This document shows positions 53,210-60,621 of a DNA stretch of 64,000 bases, piece after piece (the first letter of the stretch is position 1; every line of letters begins with the position of its first letter). Source of the DNA: JAAOZP01 sp038848185 (lineage in GTDB: Archaea; Thermoproteota; EX4484-205; JAAOZP01); contig JAWCNV010000007.1 of assembly GCA_038848185.1 (NCBI GenBank), positions 17,908 through 81,907 of the forward strand, read 5' to 3'. The position numbers and the translations under genes were made by a program. The notes under the pieces are model-generated. The model was not told the origin of the DNA. It was given only the letters and a program-made list of their open reading frames with translations, and made no database searches.

Positions 53210-53949
53210 TAGAAGAAGTAAGATTTGAGAACGTTACTTTCGGATATGACCCGGAGACCCCTGTTATAAGGGACATTAGTTTCACGCTTACACGCGGAAA
53301 GAAACTAGCTATAGTTGGGCCTACTGGCGCTGGGAAATCAACGATAATCAACTTGCTATCAAGATTTTACGATCCTGACGAGGGCAGGATCCTTGTAAAC
53401 AATACTGATTTAAAAAACATTCCAATCCTATCTTGGAGAGCAAGACTTAGCATAGTTCTCCAAGACTCCTTCCTTTTTCCAATGAGCGTGAAGGAGAACA
53501 TAAGGTTTGGAAAACCTGATGCTTCAGACGAAGAGGTTGTTTCTGCCGCGAAAACCGTTGGGGCCCACGAGTTCATAATAAAGCTTCCTAACGGATATAA
53601 CTACATGATACAAGAAGGATCCTCAAATATCTCCATCGGGCAGAGGCAGATGATAAGCTTCGCGAGAACCCTGTTGGCTAACCCAGAGATACTTGTTCTA
53701 GATGAGGCAACCTCCTCAGTCGACCCTTATACTGAGCTGGTTATACAGAGAGCTTTAAAGAAGCTTTTAATGGGTAGGATGGCGATCATAATAGCTCACA
53801 GGCTTTCAACGATACGTCTGTGCGATGAAATACTGGTAATCAACAACGGGGTCATCGTGGAAAAAGGTACCCATGAGGAGTTGATGCAGAAAGGAGGGTT
53901 ATACAGCTCTTTCTACAGGCTCCAATTCATAGAGGAAAAAGGTTTCTAA
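53206..53949 (+). CDS. ABC exporter ATPase domain (second part of a split half-transporter)
   Basis: A 247-residue ATPase domain. Walker A is GPTGAGKST, the signature degenerate (NISIGQRQM), and Walker B complete with catalytic Glu (ILVLDEATSSVD). This complements the 610-residue subunit, which has the intact signature but lacks the Glu: together they give one active and one degenerate site, as in TM287/288. The ATG lies exactly at the normal domain boundary (EEVRFENVTFGY), overlapping the membrane-domain gene by 4 nt. Confidence 0.83.
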   Translation: MIEEVRFENVTFGYDPETPVIRDISFTLTRGKKLAIVGPTGAGKSTIINLLSRFYDPDEGRILVNNTDLKNIPILSWRARLSIVLQDSFLFPMSVKENIRFGKPDASDEEVVSAAKTVGAHEFIIKLPNGYNYMIQEGSSNISIGQRQMISFARTLLANPEILVLDEATSSVDPYTELVIQRALKKLLMGRMAIIIAHRLSTIRLCDEILVINNGVIVEKGTHEELMQKGGLYSSFYRLQFIEEKGF

Positions 53950-54042
53950 ACCCCTATTAACCTGAGCAACCAGTTTGAGGAAACGCATCGAAAAATTTTA
54001 AAAACAGGTTTCAAAAATCCTGTCCATAAGGAGGTGCCTTCC

Positions 54043-55410
54043 TTGAGTGGAGTCAGGGAGATCTCTGAGTCTCTGCGGGAATGGGAAAGGATTGCAGCAC
54101 ACTCCCATATAACAGGCCTAGGCTTAGAAGGATTAAAAGCTAAGCCTGTTGCAAGCGGTATGGTAGGCCAAGTCGAGGCGAGAGAGGCGGCGGGCATTGT
54201 GGTACGGTTAATAAAAGAAGGAAAGTTTGCAGGAAGAGCCGTATTGCTCGCAGGGCCTCCGGGAACCGGAAAGACGGCAATTGCTACCGCCATAGCGAGA
54301 GAACTCGGTAGAGATGTTCCATTTGTACCATTAGCAGCAAGCGAAATATTCTCTGCGGATATTAAGAAGACAGAGTTCCTAATGCAAACCCTTAGGAAAG
54401 CGATAGGAGCAAGGATACATGAAGTTAGAAAGATTTACGAGGGGGAAGTTAAGGAAGTCTCTATAGAGAAGGCTCCCCATCCATATAACCCTTATCAACA
54501 GATACCTGCAGGGGCAACGATAAAGATTGCGACCACTGATGAGTCCAAGAGACTTACGATGGACCAGAGTTTTGCAACCCAACTCATACAGCAGGGCATA
54601 GAGACAGGCGACATCGTTCAGATAGATCCTGAAGGAGGCAGAATTGTTAAACTTGGGAAGAGTAGGAAGAGTGTTGAAGATAAGAAGGTTGACCTCTCTA
54701 CATCCCAGGTTCTGGATGTTCCGAACGGTAATGTTCTTAAGGAGAAGGAGTTTGTCTACCCTGTCACACTCTATGCTCTCGATATGGCTGCAGCTAGACG
54801 GGGAGGAGACATATTCAGCATATTCTTCGGTGGAAGAGAATCAAAAGAAATAGAGCCTGAGACCAGGAGGGAGGTGGATGAATACGTAAAGACACTGGTT
54901 CAAGAAGGCAGGTGCGAGCTTCTTCCAGGCGTGGTGTTTATAGATGAATGTAGTATGCTTGACATAGAGACTTTCGCGTTTCTCAACAGGGCACTGGAGC
55001 AGGAGCTTGCTCCAATAATAATATTTGCAACGAACAGAGGCTTCTCCACAGTAAGAGGAACGGACATGAGGGCCCCCCACGGAATGCCTCTAGACCTTCT
55101 CGATAGGCTTTTAATAATAAACACGAAGCCATATGGCAGGGACGAGATCAGAAGGATTCTGGAAATAAGGGCGGAGGCTGAGAAGATCCCGATAAGTAAG
55201 GAAGCTGTGGAGTATTTGACTGAAATAGGCGTTAACACAAGCCTTAGATATGCTGTTCAGCTTATTGCTCCAGCGTTTGAACTGGCTAAGGAGAGAAAGG
55301 CGGATAGAATAGAGAAGGATCATGTAAGCTATGTTGAGAAGCTCTTTGTTGACGTTAAGAAATCCGTTGAATATCTTCGAGAGTATGAGAAACAGTTCCT
55401 TGACCTTTAG
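54043..55410 (+). CDS. TIP49 (RuvBL/pontin-reptin) AAA+ ATPase
   Basis: A 455-residue homologue of eukaryotic RuvBL1/RuvBL2. IAAHSHITGLGLEG, KPVASGMVGQVEAREAAG, Walker A GPPGTGKT, the OB-fold insertion (about residues 120-240) and Walker B FIDECSMLDIE are diagnostic; Walker B differs slightly from DEVHMLD. Sensor and arginine residues near GVNTSLRYAVQLI follow. Eukaryotic forms assemble chromatin remodellers and box C/D snoRNPs. A GTG at 54034 lies inside the SD itself (aaggaggtg), so the TTG at 54043, 6 nt after the SD, is the better start. Confidence 0.92.
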   Translation: MSGVREISESLREWERIAAHSHITGLGLEGLKAKPVASGMVGQVEAREAAGIVVRLIKEGKFAGRAVLLAGPPGTGKTAIATAIARELGRDVPFVPLAASEIFSADIKKTEFLMQTLRKAIGARIHEVRKIYEGEVKEVSIEKAPHPYNPYQQIPAGATIKIATTDESKRLTMDQSFATQLIQQGIETGDIVQIDPEGGRIVKLGKSRKSVEDKKVDLSTSQVLDVPNGNVLKEKEFVYPVTLYALDMAAARRGGDIFSIFFGGRESKEIEPETRREVDEYVKTLVQEGRCELLPGVVFIDECSMLDIETFAFLNRALEQELAPIIIFATNRGFSTVRGTDMRAPHGMPLDLLDRLLIINTKPYGRDEIRRILEIRAEAEKIPISKEAVEYLTEIGVNTSLRYAVQLIAPAFELAKERKADRIEKDHVSYVEKLFVDVKKSVEYLREYEKQFLDL

Positions 55411-55443
55411 GAAGCTTTTAAAGTAAGGATTCATGATACAGGC

Positions 55444-55920
55444 ATGCCTCTCACATGGGTATGGAGAAAGATGATTGCTGCTTCTCCAATAGCAACAAGT
55501 CGCGAAGATATTGAGTCGTGGAAAAATATAGGTGTTAAAGCGGTTGTAGTGCTGGCTGAGTCACATGAGATCGCTAGGTATTGGAGGGATGCAGACAATT
55601 ACTTCAGCGTTTTAAACAATAATGGTTTAGAATTCTTGCATAGTCCCGTCGAAGATTTTCATGCCCCCAATTTAAGCCAACTGGAGGAGCTAGTTGAATG
55701 GATTGAGTCCAAGGTTTCTTCAGAAAAGCCGGTTCTTGTTCACTGTCACGCTGGAATAGGTAGAACAGGCACAGTAATAGCTGCCTACTTGGTTAAGCAA
55801 GGTTACGATGCGGCGCAGGCAATACGAGAAGTTAAGAGAAAGATTCCGCTTGCTTTGGAGGTTGACTCGCAAGTATCAGCAGTCTATGAATATTATGAAG
55901 CAAGTAGAACTGTCAGTTAA
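55444..55920 (+). CDS. Dual-specificity/tyrosine protein phosphatase
   Basis: A 158-residue single-domain cysteine phosphatase. The P-loop HCHAGIGRTGT gives nucleophile C101 and R107; the general acid is probably D71 in VEDFHAP. The small size and the start at the WVW strand are like archaeal DSP/PTP enzymes. Substrates are unknown; phosphotyrosine proteins or phosphoinositide/nucleotide phosphates are possible. It follows TIP49 by 33 nt on the same strand. Confidence 0.92.
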   Translation: MPLTWVWRKMIAASPIATSREDIESWKNIGVKAVVVLAESHEIARYWRDADNYFSVLNNNGLEFLHSPVEDFHAPNLSQLEELVEWIESKVSSEKPVLVHCHAGIGRTGTVIAAYLVKQGYDAAQAIREVKRKIPLALEVDSQVSAVYEYYEASRTVS

Positions 55921-55935
55921 AGACAGAGGGACATA

Positions 55936-57213
55936 TTATTTCTTCTCAGCGAGCTCTTTGATGATTTCCTGAGCCCTGTCGAATCTTATTCTTTTCTCCT
56001 CAACCATTTTCTCGGCAACCCTGTCGATGAGGTCTCCCGTAGCCCCAGCCATTATCGCTATGTTCCTCGCGTGAAGCCTCATATGCCCAAGTTGAATACC
56101 TTCAAGGGCCAGAGCCCTAAGTGCTGCAAGGTTCTGAGCAAGCCCTACGGCACCCATTATTCTCGCGAGTTCAAGGGCAGTCTTGACACCAAGTATCTTT
56201 ATGGCTACTCTGGCTACTGGATGAGTTTTCGTCGCACCGCCTATTAGCCCCACGGCCATAGGCATCTCTAGGGTTCCAACCAAGTCGCCGTTCCCGTCCT
56301 TCTCCCAAATGCTTAGGGGAAGATATTTTCCAGTCCTAGCTGCGTAAGCATGTGCCCCCGCCTCTATAGCCCTATGGTCTTGTCCGGTAGCGAAGGCTAC
56401 TGCAATAACACCATTCATTATGCCCTTGTTATGAGTTGCCGCTCGGTAGGGGTCGCATGCGGCGAATGCCCAGGCTCTTACTATTGCGTCAACAGAGTCC
56501 TCACCACCCAGCTCCTCCTTGGCGACTATGGTTCTTGCTCTTACAAGCCTCCTGTCAGCAAGGTTAGATATTATTCTTAAGTAAACTTTCCCCCCAGTGA
56601 TTTTTTCTATGAGGGGAGCTATTGCTTCGCACATCGTGTTGACGGCGTTAGCACCCATCGCATCCCTCACGTCGACGAGGAGATGCGTTACAACCATGGG
56701 GCCCACGGGACTCTCTAAAACTCTTACTTCAAGATCCTTTGCCCCTCCTCCAAACTTCGTCAGCACAGGATCCTGATCGTTAGCAAGCTTCAGTATTTCC
56801 TCCCTATGCTCAAGTATCTTCGTCTTCGCTGAAAAAGGGTCGCTCACCTTCATCAGCTGTACTTGACCTATCATAATGGGGTCAGTTGCCTCCGTGAATA
56901 TTCCTCCTTTAGCTCTCGTCATTTTGGCAGCGTTACTCGCAGCAGCCACTACGGAAGTCTCTTCGATCACCATCGGAACCACATATTCTTTACCGTCTAT
57001 TAGGAAGTTTAAGGCGACTGAAAAAGGGTATGCCATGGTCCCGATAACGTTCTCAACCATCCTATTAGCTATCTCTAGGCTCAGGTTTCCCTCTTTAGAA
57101 AGCAGCTTAACCTCTTCCTCAGCCAGTTCAACTAACTCAGCCATCTTCCTGAGTCTCTCATCTATAGTAAGGTTGTAAAAACCGGGTATTCTCGATGCTT
57201 TAGCCATGGCCAT
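55936..57213 (-). CDS. Hydroxymethylglutaryl-CoA reductase, class II type
   Basis: A 425-residue reductase of HMG-CoA. The opening SRIPGFYNLTIDERL, EETSVVAAAS (catalytic Glu), HNKGIMNG (catalytic Lys) and MGANAVNTM (Asp just before, DAMGAN) with a C-terminal His (GHMRLHARN) define the class II, Pseudomonas-like group. Most archaea use class I; class II occurs in Thermoplasmatales and Archaeoglobales. In an archaeon it should feed mevalonate to isoprenoid lipids rather than degrade it. It converges with the phosphatase gene. Confidence 0.92.
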   Translation of the reverse strand: MAMAKASRIPGFYNLTIDERLRKMAELVELAEEEVKLLSKEGNLSLEIANRMVENVIGTMAYPFSVALNFLIDGKEYVVPMVIEETSVVAAASNAAKMTRAKGGIFTEATDPIMIGQVQLMKVSDPFSAKTKILEHREEILKLANDQDPVLTKFGGGAKDLEVRVLESPVGPMVVTHLLVDVRDAMGANAVNTMCEAIAPLIEKITGGKVYLRIISNLADRRLVRARTIVAKEELGGEDSVDAIVRAWAFAACDPYRAATHNKGIMNGVIAVAFATGQDHRAIEAGAHAYAARTGKYLPLSIWEKDGNGDLVGTLEMPMAVGLIGGATKTHPVARVAIKILGVKTALELARIMGAVGLAQNLAALRALALEGIQLGHMRLHARNIAIMAGATGDLIDRVAEKMVEEKRIRFDRAQEIIKELAEKK

Positions 57214-57384
57214 TGCTTACAGCAAGATATTAAAAATGTTTTGTGGAAAGGATAATAAGTAATCGGATAATGCTGGTTGTTTAATTCTGATAGAAATTTT
57301 CGAGTTTAAAGTCAACGGATGCAAGATCGAGGACGAGGGGAACTCTAGGGGAATAGTTTTTTCTTTGAACGCATTCTAACTATG

Positions 57385-57410
57385 TGTCTTCAAAAGACAT
57401 TTCGTCTTTT
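57385..57410. repeat. Two overlapping, mutually exclusive hairpins
   Basis: tgtctt (57385-57390) can pair with aagaca (57394-57399), while aaaagac (57392-57398) can pair with gtctttt (57404-57410) over a 5-nt loop. They share the central aagac, so only one can form at a time. It may equally be a DNA operator with repeated half-sites. Confidence 0.4.
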
Positions 57411-57502
57411 AAAGTCATGTTTATGTTGAATCTTGCAAAATTTACATATGTTAGGCAACTCTATTTATAAGCAAAGGGGCTTTTTAATTTAATCTTCGTC
57501 TA

Positions 57503-57516
57503 AAAATCTTAAATAC
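57503..57516 (+). promoter_or_regulatory. Promoter element shared with the 28881 paralogue
   Basis: aaaaatcttaaata, ending about 33-35 nt before the ATG at 57549, matches the sequence before the paralogue at 28881 at nearly the same distance. Surrounding DNA is not similar, so the match is probably kept by selection on the promoter. Confidence 0.5.
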
Positions 57517-57548
57517 CCCGTTAGAGAGAATACGTCAGAAGTACTCGA

Positions 57549-58952
57549 ATGGCATCCCTCCTAGGAACCTCTGCTACTTCAAGGTATAGAGCGCCGAAGA
57601 TCGAAATTAGTGCGGGGACTAGTGTTTCAGAGCGAAATGTTAATATGTTTGAAGATATATTTAAAGAATTCTTGAAAGATGAGCATGAAAGACTCTTAAC
57701 GCCACCTTTATTTGCTCTAGACATCTCCAAAAAGCCCTTAGATACTGAAGCATGGAGAGAAATCAAAATAGTGCCTGCCGATGACATTTCTGTGACGCTT
57801 ACTGGTCATCCTCTAGTTCTCCTATCATCATATTCATGCAGTATACATGGATTAGCACATATGTATCAATTGAGTCATTTGGAGGTTATGCGTAGATATG
57901 TTGACGCAGAGTTAGCAATATACTCCCTAACTTCTGTTCTTAAAGCAAGCATAGGTCGAACTTTAGATTCGGTATTGAAGTTAGGCATGGGACAGAGACC
58001 CGAGGGCTTGAGTGTTGAAAGCACGGAATTTAAAAACTTAATCGTCAATATGAAGGAATCCATCCCTTACCTGCCCCTTAAAATCGATAGGGACAAGCTT
58101 GTTCTGCTCGAGTCAACCTCGCTTCTGGAGCAATTATTAGCATTTGAGAGGCCAGCGGTTAAAAATCTTAAAGACTCAGTGAAAGAAGGCATTCGTAAAG
58201 ATGTTAACACAAGGGTTATGAGGATCCTTACAGAGAACCTTGAGAAACCACTCTACTTGGAAGCTCTTGGGCTCGCCTCTAGCCTTAGCGAAATACTTCC
58301 AGAATCATACTTGAACCTCATGTTCTACGCTAGCTATTTAACAGGTCTTGGAGCCCAAGGTCTTCTTTCCATGGCCCAGAGGATTGCTAAAGAGGAGAAT
58401 AAGGTTAAAGTCTTAGCTATGGTTGAAAGGGAGGCGGAGGGAGGGGGAAACCGTTTGGAGCTGGTGTTTGAATACAATATTTTTGATTACGAGGAGCTGG
58501 TTAAACATAAGGAGAACCTGCTAAAGACAGTTGACGATGCTTTGGAAATATGCAAGAAGGGCAGGTCGTATGAAAGACTGAGATACGTAAGACAAAAAAT
58601 CGATAGTGCTAAAACACCCCAAGACCTCCAGTTTCTGAGCGATGATTTTTCACATACCATTTTCAGCCAGCGCCTTGCTCCGAACCAGCCTCCGGCACAC
58701 TATATTCATGCGAATAGTTTCTCATATAATAAGGATGCTGTAACTCTTTTCTCATCATTCTTCTCTGACTTAACTATTGCGACGAATCTTTTGAAGGCTT
58801 TACTAGACGCTCTAGAGAGAGGAGGCGACCTGAGAAAGGCTGCAGAAGGCGCGATAGTATGTCCTTTTAGAAAGGCGCCTCAGATGAGATGCGTCTGGAA
58901 GCCTGAATGCGATCATGAAAAACCTTGGTTTGACGCTCTTGCAAGCTACTAA
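57549..58952 (+). CDS. Paralogue of the 28881 protein; histidines kept, HExxH glutamate lost
   Basis: A 467-residue soluble protein matching the 28881 protein along its whole length. H100, H104 and H110 stand in metzincin-like spacing, but the residue after H100 is Gly (HGLAHMYQLSH), so the general-base Glu is absent. The C-terminal C438, C448, C454 and H456 cluster is conserved (CPFRKAPQMRC). No known family is recognised. Metal binding without proteolysis is the simplest reading. It stands 152 nt before a small membrane protein, MoxR and VWA genes on the same strand. Confidence 0.7.
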   Translation: MASLLGTSATSRYRAPKIEISAGTSVSERNVNMFEDIFKEFLKDEHERLLTPPLFALDISKKPLDTEAWREIKIVPADDISVTLTGHPLVLLSSYSCSIHGLAHMYQLSHLEVMRRYVDAELAIYSLTSVLKASIGRTLDSVLKLGMGQRPEGLSVESTEFKNLIVNMKESIPYLPLKIDRDKLVLLESTSLLEQLLAFERPAVKNLKDSVKEGIRKDVNTRVMRILTENLEKPLYLEALGLASSLSEILPESYLNLMFYASYLTGLGAQGLLSMAQRIAKEENKVKVLAMVEREAEGGGNRLELVFEYNIFDYEELVKHKENLLKTVDDALEICKKGRSYERLRYVRQKIDSAKTPQDLQFLSDDFSHTIFSQRLAPNQPPAHYIHANSFSYNKDAVTLFSSFFSDLTIATNLLKALLDALERGGDLRKAAEGAIVCPFRKAPQMRCVWKPECDHEKPWFDALASY

Positions 58953-59104
58953 AAAGAGTCCGTAAGAACGGCATTAGAGGCCCAACCCATTCTACTAATA
59001 ACGTCAAGCCTATTGGTTACAAGCTTAGCGGGCTGTAAGCATTAAGAGTTGAGTCCTGAAGAATTAAAAATGTTTAAAAGACCTGTTGAAAAAGCTATTC
59101 AGAG

Positions 59105-59419
59105 TTGGAAAACAAAAGCTTCAGAAAGTTTTTGGAAGTAAAATCAGCAAATACGAAAGTTGAGAGGCAGGGAGGAAGAATCTCATGGGATGAAGAAATA
59201 GTAAAGGGCAGACAGTCCTTCTCGAGCTTCCTTGAATTCGCCTATTCTAATAAACCGTCCGGAGACTACATATATCTCGACAGGAGTACTGCCTTCGATG
59301 TGTTAGACAGGATTAGCTGGATGGAGAGGAGGATTAAAAAACTAAGCATACGAGTTAAAATCCTGATTGCTCTTCTAACAGTAGTCTCCCTGGTTGCAGC
59401 ATGGGGCTGGTTAACATGA
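59105..59419 (+). CDS. Small protein with C-terminal transmembrane helix, first gene of MoxR/VWA unit
   Basis: A 104-residue protein: a charged soluble part (1 to about 82) and one C-terminal helix (about 84-103, ILIALLTVVSLVAAWGWL), a tail-anchor layout. Unknown family. The start is TTG at 59105, about 25-33 nt after TATA-like gtttaaaag (59072-59080), so it opens a leaderless transcript. It overlaps the MoxR ATPase gene (ATGA), which suggests a membrane anchor or partner for that ATPase. Confidence 0.6.
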   Translation: MENKSFRKFLEVKSANTKVERQGGRISWDEEIVKGRQSFSSFLEFAYSNKPSGDYIYLDRSTAFDVLDRISWMERRIKKLSIRVKILIALLTVVSLVAAWGWLT

Positions 59420-60621
59420 GTGACAAGAGGAATCTTGTAGCAAGGTTTAGAGACGAGTTGGCTGAGAGATTCATTGGAAACGAGGACACTATTCCAATAC
59501 TGGTGTTGAACCTCCTACACAAGAAGTCTACGATACTGATAAGGGCGCCGAGGGGAACAGGCAAGTCTACACTCATGTTGCTTGTTTTGAAAGGATTGTT
59601 TGGAGACGACTTCGTTGTTATTTCAGGAGCTTCCGAGGTAAAGAGGGGGGAGGTTGTTGGGAGACTCCATATTCCCTCTCTCGAGAAAATGGGGAGGGAG
59701 AAGGTTCTGTGGGCAAGGTTCGTGCAGGCGCAGGGTAAGGGGATAGATGAGGTTAACAGGCTTAACCCGTATACCACTGCGAACATCCATCACTTGATGC
59801 AGTTTGGCGAAGTATGGGCATACGGGCAGAAGTACAGTGTTGAGGACTATACTCTTATAGCTAATGAGAATCCGAATGATGTAACAACCTTCATACAGCC
59901 CCCGCCGTTCTACGATAGGTTTGACGTAGCCCTGTATCTTAACTCCCTTACTGTGAGCCAGAAATTTGCTCTTCAAGAGTTGAACAATGATTACGGACAT
60001 GATTTAATTAAATCCATGCCTCATGTAATGGGCCCCAAGGATCTGTCTGAGATAAGGAGGGAGGTTGAGGAAACCGAGGTTGAGCCCGGGATAATCGGCT
60101 TCATAAACACTCTCGTAAGAGACTTCCAAGCATGCGTCAGAGGAAAGGAGCATATTAATGTGCCTCTGCCAGTCTTATGCGAAGGCTGCCACTTCACAAG
60201 GTTTGTGTGCAGCAGGGTGAAGGAGCCACCCAGCGAGAGAGCCACCATCGTCCTCCTCCAGCTTGCTAAAGCCAAGAAATGGCTTGACGGGAAGGTTGAG
60301 GATAAGAATGTGCTTGAAATGGCTAAATGGGTTCTTATTCACAGGATTGGTTTTCTAAACTCTGAGAGGCCGCTGAAGGAGATGGATGAGCTGCTTGAAA
60401 GAGAGAGGGAGAGGATGTTTGAGCGTGATTCAAGAAAGCAATGGTTTATTCTGAACGAGCTTTACAGCAGTTTCAGCCCAGGATTATATAGGACTGCTAA
60501 GGAAATAGCTGCAGAGGATAATGTGTTTGCGGAGGAACTCTTCTCCCTCGAGGAGAAATGGGTTAGAGAAGGCAAGATAAGCAGGGAGGAAACTTTGAAG
60601 GTAGGACTCGGGCTCGAATAA
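59416..60621 (+). CDS. MoxR-type AAA+ ATPase
   Basis: A 401-residue AAA+ protein of the MoxR/Mg-chelatase group. Walker A is RAPRGTGKST, Walker B GIDEVNR, and sensor 1 IANENP. Such ATPases work with VWA proteins as metal-insertion or remodelling chaperones, matching the next gene. An unusual CEGCHFTRFVC segment (C255, C258, H259, C265) lies after the AAA core and may bind metal. The ATG at 59416 overlaps the previous stop (ATGA); an ATG at 59401 is possible. The next ATG shares one base with this stop. Confidence 0.85.
   Translation: MSDKRNLVARFRDELAERFIGNEDTIPILVLNLLHKKSTILIRAPRGTGKSTLMLLVLKGLFGDDFVVISGASEVKRGEVVGRLHIPSLEKMGREKVLWARFVQAQGKGIDEVNRLNPYTTANIHHLMQFGEVWAYGQKYSVEDYTLIANENPNDVTTFIQPPPFYDRFDVALYLNSLTVSQKFALQELNNDYGHDLIKSMPHVMGPKDLSEIRREVEETEVEPGIIGFINTLVRDFQACVRGKEHINVPLPVLCEGCHFTRFVCSRVKEPPSERATIVLLQLAKAKKWLDGKVEDKNVLEMAKWVLIHRIGFLNSERPLKEMDELLERERERMFERDSRKQWFILNELYSSFSPGLYRTAKEIAAEDNVFAEELFSLEEKWVREGKISREETLKVGLGLE

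Larger units (their letters stand above)
57214..57548. other. Intergenic region upstream of the 57549 gene
   Basis: This stretch of about 335 nt lacks a gene. It has overlapping inverted repeats at 57385-57410, a strong TATA-like tatttataa around 57462-57470, and a second promoter element at 57503-57516. Two promoters in series are possible, which would give a long and a short leader for the gene. Confidence 0.4.

Noticed and set aside
53200..53212. Calling the split ABC exporter half a pseudogene
   Set aside because: Both parts are complete at domain level, the second has its own ATG at the domain boundary, and the ATGA overlap allows coupled translation.
60178..60210. CxxCH in MoxR as a cytochrome c heme site
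   Set aside because: The protein is a cytoplasmic AAA+ ATPase without a signal peptide, so heme c attachment is not expected; metal binding is more plausible.
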